This document shows, piece by piece, positions 61,413 through 64,000 of a stretch of DNA of 64,000 nucleotides. Every line of letters starts with the position of its first letter. The stretch's first letter is position 1. Both the position numbers and the translations under genes were made by a program. Origin of the DNA: Bacteroidia bacterium (GTDB taxonomy: Bacteria > Bacteroidota > Bacteroidia > B-17B0 > Aurantibacillaceae); the NCBI GenBank assembly GCA_022841465.1, contig JALHRL010000001.1, positions 186,001 through 250,000 on the forward strand, read 5' to 3'. The notes beneath the pieces are model-generated. The model saw nothing but the letters and a program-made list of their open reading frames with translations. It searched no databases and was not told where the DNA came from.

Positions 61413-61559
61413 ATGGGCCTTAAAAAGGAAATATTAGTTAAAGAAACACTTTTCGGATTAGAAGAATTATTAAGAAAGATCTTGCAGGTACATACGCAAA
61501 AAACACCATACTATCCGTGGGATCACAATAAAGCATTTCCCAAAAAAAGGAATAAATGA
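61413..61559 (+). CDS. Small 48-residue protein coupled to the next gene
   Basis: MGLKKEILVKETLFGLEELL then a Lys-rich end (TPYYPWDHNK, FPKKRNK). Its stop overlaps the next start (ATGA), which supports translation. Family not recognised. Confidence 0.5.
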   Translation: MGLKKEILVKETLFGLEELLRKILQVHTQKTPYYPWDHNKAFPKKRNK

Positions 61560-62035
61560 ATAGCGAAACCATAACTCCGCTTAAAATAATTGAAGATTGG
61601 ATATTTAGTTTAGAACCTGAAATAAGATTGAGGATACTTGCAATTGTTAAGAAATTTCACCCTGACCAATCTATTAAGGAAAGTTCAAATTCTGAGGCTT
61701 TTATCTGTTATATAAAAGAAGAAAATTTGGAATTGAATGAAATGATTCACAGAACTGCTAAAGCTATTAGATTAATTGACTTTGCTATTTACGATAGGAA
61801 AACAGAATGCACTTGGATACCAACATTAGACCCTGATATGAATTGTAAAAATTTTAATCTTGAAGACGAAAATGTTAAAAAGGCTTTGGATTGGATTTTT
61901 ACAGATGGTTCTTTACAAAAGGATAGTTGGTTTAATTTGGGTAAAAGCTGGAATAATTTATTAAAAAACTATTTTATTAATACGTCAATTTCAAATATGT
62001 ACTTTAGCGAAAGTAGAACTTATACAAAGGCTTAA
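61556..62035 (+). CDS. Hypothetical protein
   Basis: 159 residues, mixed alpha/beta (LKIIEDWIFSLEPEIRLRIL, ALDWIFTDGSLQKDSW). No recognised domain. Coupled to the small gene before it and 29 bases from a GNAT gene; the two may be cargo. Confidence 0.6.
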   Translation: MNSETITPLKIIEDWIFSLEPEIRLRILAIVKKFHPDQSIKESSNSEAFICYIKEENLELNEMIHRTAKAIRLIDFAIYDRKTECTWIPTLDPDMNCKNFNLEDENVKKALDWIFTDGSLQKDSWFNLGKSWNNLLKNYFINTSISNMYFSESRTYTKA

Positions 62036-62064
62036 TAAAATATTAACCCACTGAAACAAATCGT

Positions 62065-62586
62065 ATGGACAAGATTGAAATCAAAAAGGCATCATTGACG
62101 GACATTAAACAACTTCAGGTAATTGGCAGACAGACTTTTTTTGAAACGTTTGCGAACCATAATACCTCCGAAGACATGCAAAAGTATCTCGACAATAGTT
62201 TTAGCACCAATACACTTACTAGTGAATTAAGCAATCCAAATTCTGAATTTTACTTTGCACTGCTCGACAATAAAGTAATCGGTTACTTAAAAATTAATTA
62301 CGGACAAGCGCAAACCGAAATCAAAGACAAAAAATCAATTGAGATTGAACGCATTTATGTTCTCAAGGACTTTCAAGGGAAAAAAGTCGGGCAAGTTTTG
62401 TATGACAAAGCAATAAACATTGCTCGGCAGACAAAGTCTGAATATGTTTGGTTAGGTGTATGGGAGAAAAATCCAAGAGCAATTAAATTTTATCAGAAGA
62501 ACGGTTTCGTGGAATTTGACAAACATATTTTTAAGCTTGGCAATGACGAGCAAACGGACATAATGATGCATTTAAAATTAATATGA
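62065..62586 (+). CDS. GNAT-family N-acetyltransferase
   Basis: 173 residues with motif A/B: IEIERIYVLKDFQGKKVGQV (acetyl-CoA pyrophosphate loop GKKVGQVL) and VWLGVWEKNPRAIKFYQKNG. Typical length. Substrate unknown, possibly an amine antibiotic or polyamine. Confidence 0.88.
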   Translation: MDKIEIKKASLTDIKQLQVIGRQTFFETFANHNTSEDMQKYLDNSFSTNTLTSELSNPNSEFYFALLDNKVIGYLKINYGQAQTEIKDKKSIEIERIYVLKDFQGKKVGQVLYDKAINIARQTKSEYVWLGVWEKNPRAIKFYQKNGFVEFDKHIFKLGNDEQTDIMMHLKLI

Positions 62587-62870
62587 CAAAAATGGCGGGC
62601 ATGCAAGCAAAATGTACTGTATGCCGGCAACAAGTGTTAACATCATGTAAGCCCATTTTTGCGGGCTAAATACTCATACCCAACCGCATTTAGCAAAAAA
62701 ACGGAATCTCCTTGTGATGCAATAGCGGTTAAGCAATGGACTACAAGCAACGAACCCAAGTGGTAAAATGACGAACCGTGTTTGTCATTTTAGGTGGGTA
62801 GTTTTTTACTTTTTGCCAAACCTGATGTATCTTTAAAAAACGTATCCCTAATCACTTGAATACCCACAAA
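62587..62870. other. 284-base gap with two small stem-loops
   Basis: GGCGGGCAT pairs imperfectly with ATGCCGGC (62596-62625), and AGCCC with GGGCT (62650-62667). Near the end a degenerate copy of the CATTTT motif is followed by TAGTTTTTT. The stem-loops could be a terminator or a cassette-type recombination site; neither is proven. Confidence 0.35.
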
Positions 62871-64000
62871 ATGATGAGATTAAGTTGTCAAAGGTCATGC
62901 CTTTCTGTAAGATTATGCCGATATCTCATAATCATTTTATGTTTACTCATCGGAGTTTCTATGAATGCCCAGAAAGGAGTTATAAAAGGAAAAATAACCG
63001 ATGCTACTAATAATGAACCTATTCCCTTTTCGACCGTTTATTTCAAAGGAACTTCGTTTGCTACTACCACAAATTTTAACGGGGAATACGAAATTAAGAT
63101 GCAAAAAAGTTTTGATTCTATTACTGTACAATACATCGGCTACAAAACCAAATCGAAAGGCATTGATAAAAACAGTGCAGTTCAGGTAATTGATTTTCAG
63201 TTGGAATCTTTAACTAATGAATTAGATGAAATAGTAGTCATTGCCGGAGAAAACCCTGCATGGCGAATTTTAAGAAACGTCGTTAAAAATAAGACAAGTA
63301 ATAATGTAACAAAACAACAGAAGAGTATAGAATTTCACACTTATACACGTAGCGAGATATGCCTTGATAATATTTCTGAAAAACTAAAAAAAAGTTTCTT
63401 TTTGGGAAATGTGGCGACTATTTTAGATAATGCAAAAAAAGTCGCCGGTGAAGATGGAAAACTGGTTATCCCTATATTCGTAAGTGAGGTTATTTCAAAA
63501 AACTATCGAAAGACCTCTCCTCAAAAAAATAAAGAGGTTATTTTAAATTCTAAGATATCTGGTATAGGAATAGCGGACAATACTACAATTAGTCAGTTTG
63601 TCGGGTCAGGGTTATTAAACATTAATTTATACAACAATTACAGCACTATTCTTACCAAAGATCTCGTATCACCAATCTGCGATGAATGGCGTTTAAATTA
63701 CAAGTATTATTTGGTAGACAGTCAACAAATTAATAATCGCTTTTGTTATGAAATTAAATTTTATCCTAGAAGTAAATTTGACCTGGCATACACCGGGAAA
63801 ATATGGATCGACAAAATAGATTATGCATTAGTAAGAATTGATGCCCAAATAAATAAGGAAGCGAATATTAATTATGTTGACAAAATCAAGATTCAACAGG
63901 AGTTCATTAAAAAAGATTCCCTCTGGCTACCATCTAATACAAGATTACTAATTGACCTCACTGAGGTTGCGGATTATTCATCAGGAGTTTTAATAAAAAC
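62871..64000 (+). CDS. DUF5686-type outer membrane protein, partial
   Basis: Open to the right edge (more than 376 codons). The ATG at 62871 gives a signal peptide (YLIIILCLLIGVSMNAQ). Then a carboxypeptidase-regulatory-like domain (VIKGKITDATNNEPIPFSTV), a short linker (NPAWRILRNVVKNK), and a DUF5686 body (YEIKFYPRSKFDLAYTGKIW). Known as large outer membrane proteins of unknown role. Confidence 0.78.
   Translation, partial: MMRLSCQRSCLSVRLCRYLIIILCLLIGVSMNAQKGVIKGKITDATNNEPIPFSTVYFKGTSFATTTNFNGEYEIKMQKSFDSITVQYIGYKTKSKGIDKNSAVQVIDFQLESLTNELDEIVVIAGENPAWRILRNVVKNKTSNNVTKQQKSIEFHTYTRSEICLDNISEKLKKSFFLGNVATILDNAKKVAGEDGKLVIPIFVSEVISKNYRKTSPQKNKEVILNSKISGIGIADNTTISQFVGSGLLNINLYNNYSTILTKDLVSPICDEWRLNYKYYLVDSQQINNRFCYEIKFYPRSKFDLAYTGKIWIDKIDYALVRIDAQINKEANINYVDKIKIQQEFIKKDSLWLPSNTRLLIDLTEVADYSSGVLIK

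Noticed and set aside
62587-62870. Integron attC site after the GNAT gene
   Set aside because: Stem-loops are present but no clear R'/R'' boxes or integron integrase; noted only as stem-loops.

Overview
The window comes from an AT-rich Bacteroidota chromosome. This is shown by type IX secretion (T9SS) C-terminal sorting domains on several proteins, PorZ, a RemB-like gliding protein, SusC/TonB-type receptors with carboxypeptidase-like N-domains, an HYC_CC_PP protein, and Bacteroidota-type promoters (TTTG/TTG, 19-20 bases, TAnnTTTG). I saw no tRNA, rRNA or CRISPR array. Coding is dense; most of the window is accessory DNA.

Left flank (1-4.5 kb): the end of a RemB-like gene, recO and porZ (coupled), a candidate structured RNA, and a methyltransferase. 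At 4.5-6.5 kb is a stand-alone GHKL ATPase with a PD-(D/E)xK-like C-terminus, probably a defence gene. It is flanked by two related 35-40 base repeats that also act as terminators.

A virus-like block (6.5-25.3 kb, all minus strand, about 24 closely packed genes) looks like one late-type operon. It has a 10-bp-phased repeat array at its head, many small proteins with single membrane segments, beta-rich candidate capsid or spike proteins, a transglutaminase-like protein, and a lysis cassette (amidase, GH73 glucosaminidase, two holin-like proteins, a u-spanin-like lipoprotein). It ends in a giant adenine-methylase/Strawberry-notch helicase and a RecA-fold ATPase. No tail, terminase, portal, integrase or conjugation gene was recognised. 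I infer an integrated non-tailed, possibly membrane-containing virus or a derivative of one.

A metal island (25.6-46.1 kb) follows. It has a CDF transporter, an HTH protein and an XRE-ImmA-like protein with a lost zinc ligand, then a copper/redox cluster: two MauG/MbnH-type dihaem peroxidases next to an MbnP-like protein with a T9SS tail, two multicopper oxidases, several HMA copper-binding proteins, two AraC-type regulators with HMA-like N-domains, and outer membrane proteins.

A defence island (46.6-55.5 kb) begins with a large serine recombinase and its small partner. CapP (ImmA-like protease) and CapH (HTH) lie divergent to a four-gene type II CBASS operon: CD-NTase, Cap2 (E2-E1), Cap3 (JAB) and a SAVED protein. 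The SAVED protein carries a C-terminal HExxH metallopeptidase instead of the usual nuclease, TIR or membrane effector. This is the most novel system here. The divergent promoters of capH and the operon are near copies of each other with a shared inverted motif, and a small antisense RNA with its own promoter and terminator lies between them.

The right flank (55.5-64 kb) holds a gene remnant, a thiamine-type TonB receptor behind a TPP riboswitch, a second outer membrane beta-barrel receptor, a small coupled gene pair, a GNAT acetyltransferase and the start of a DUF5686-type protein.
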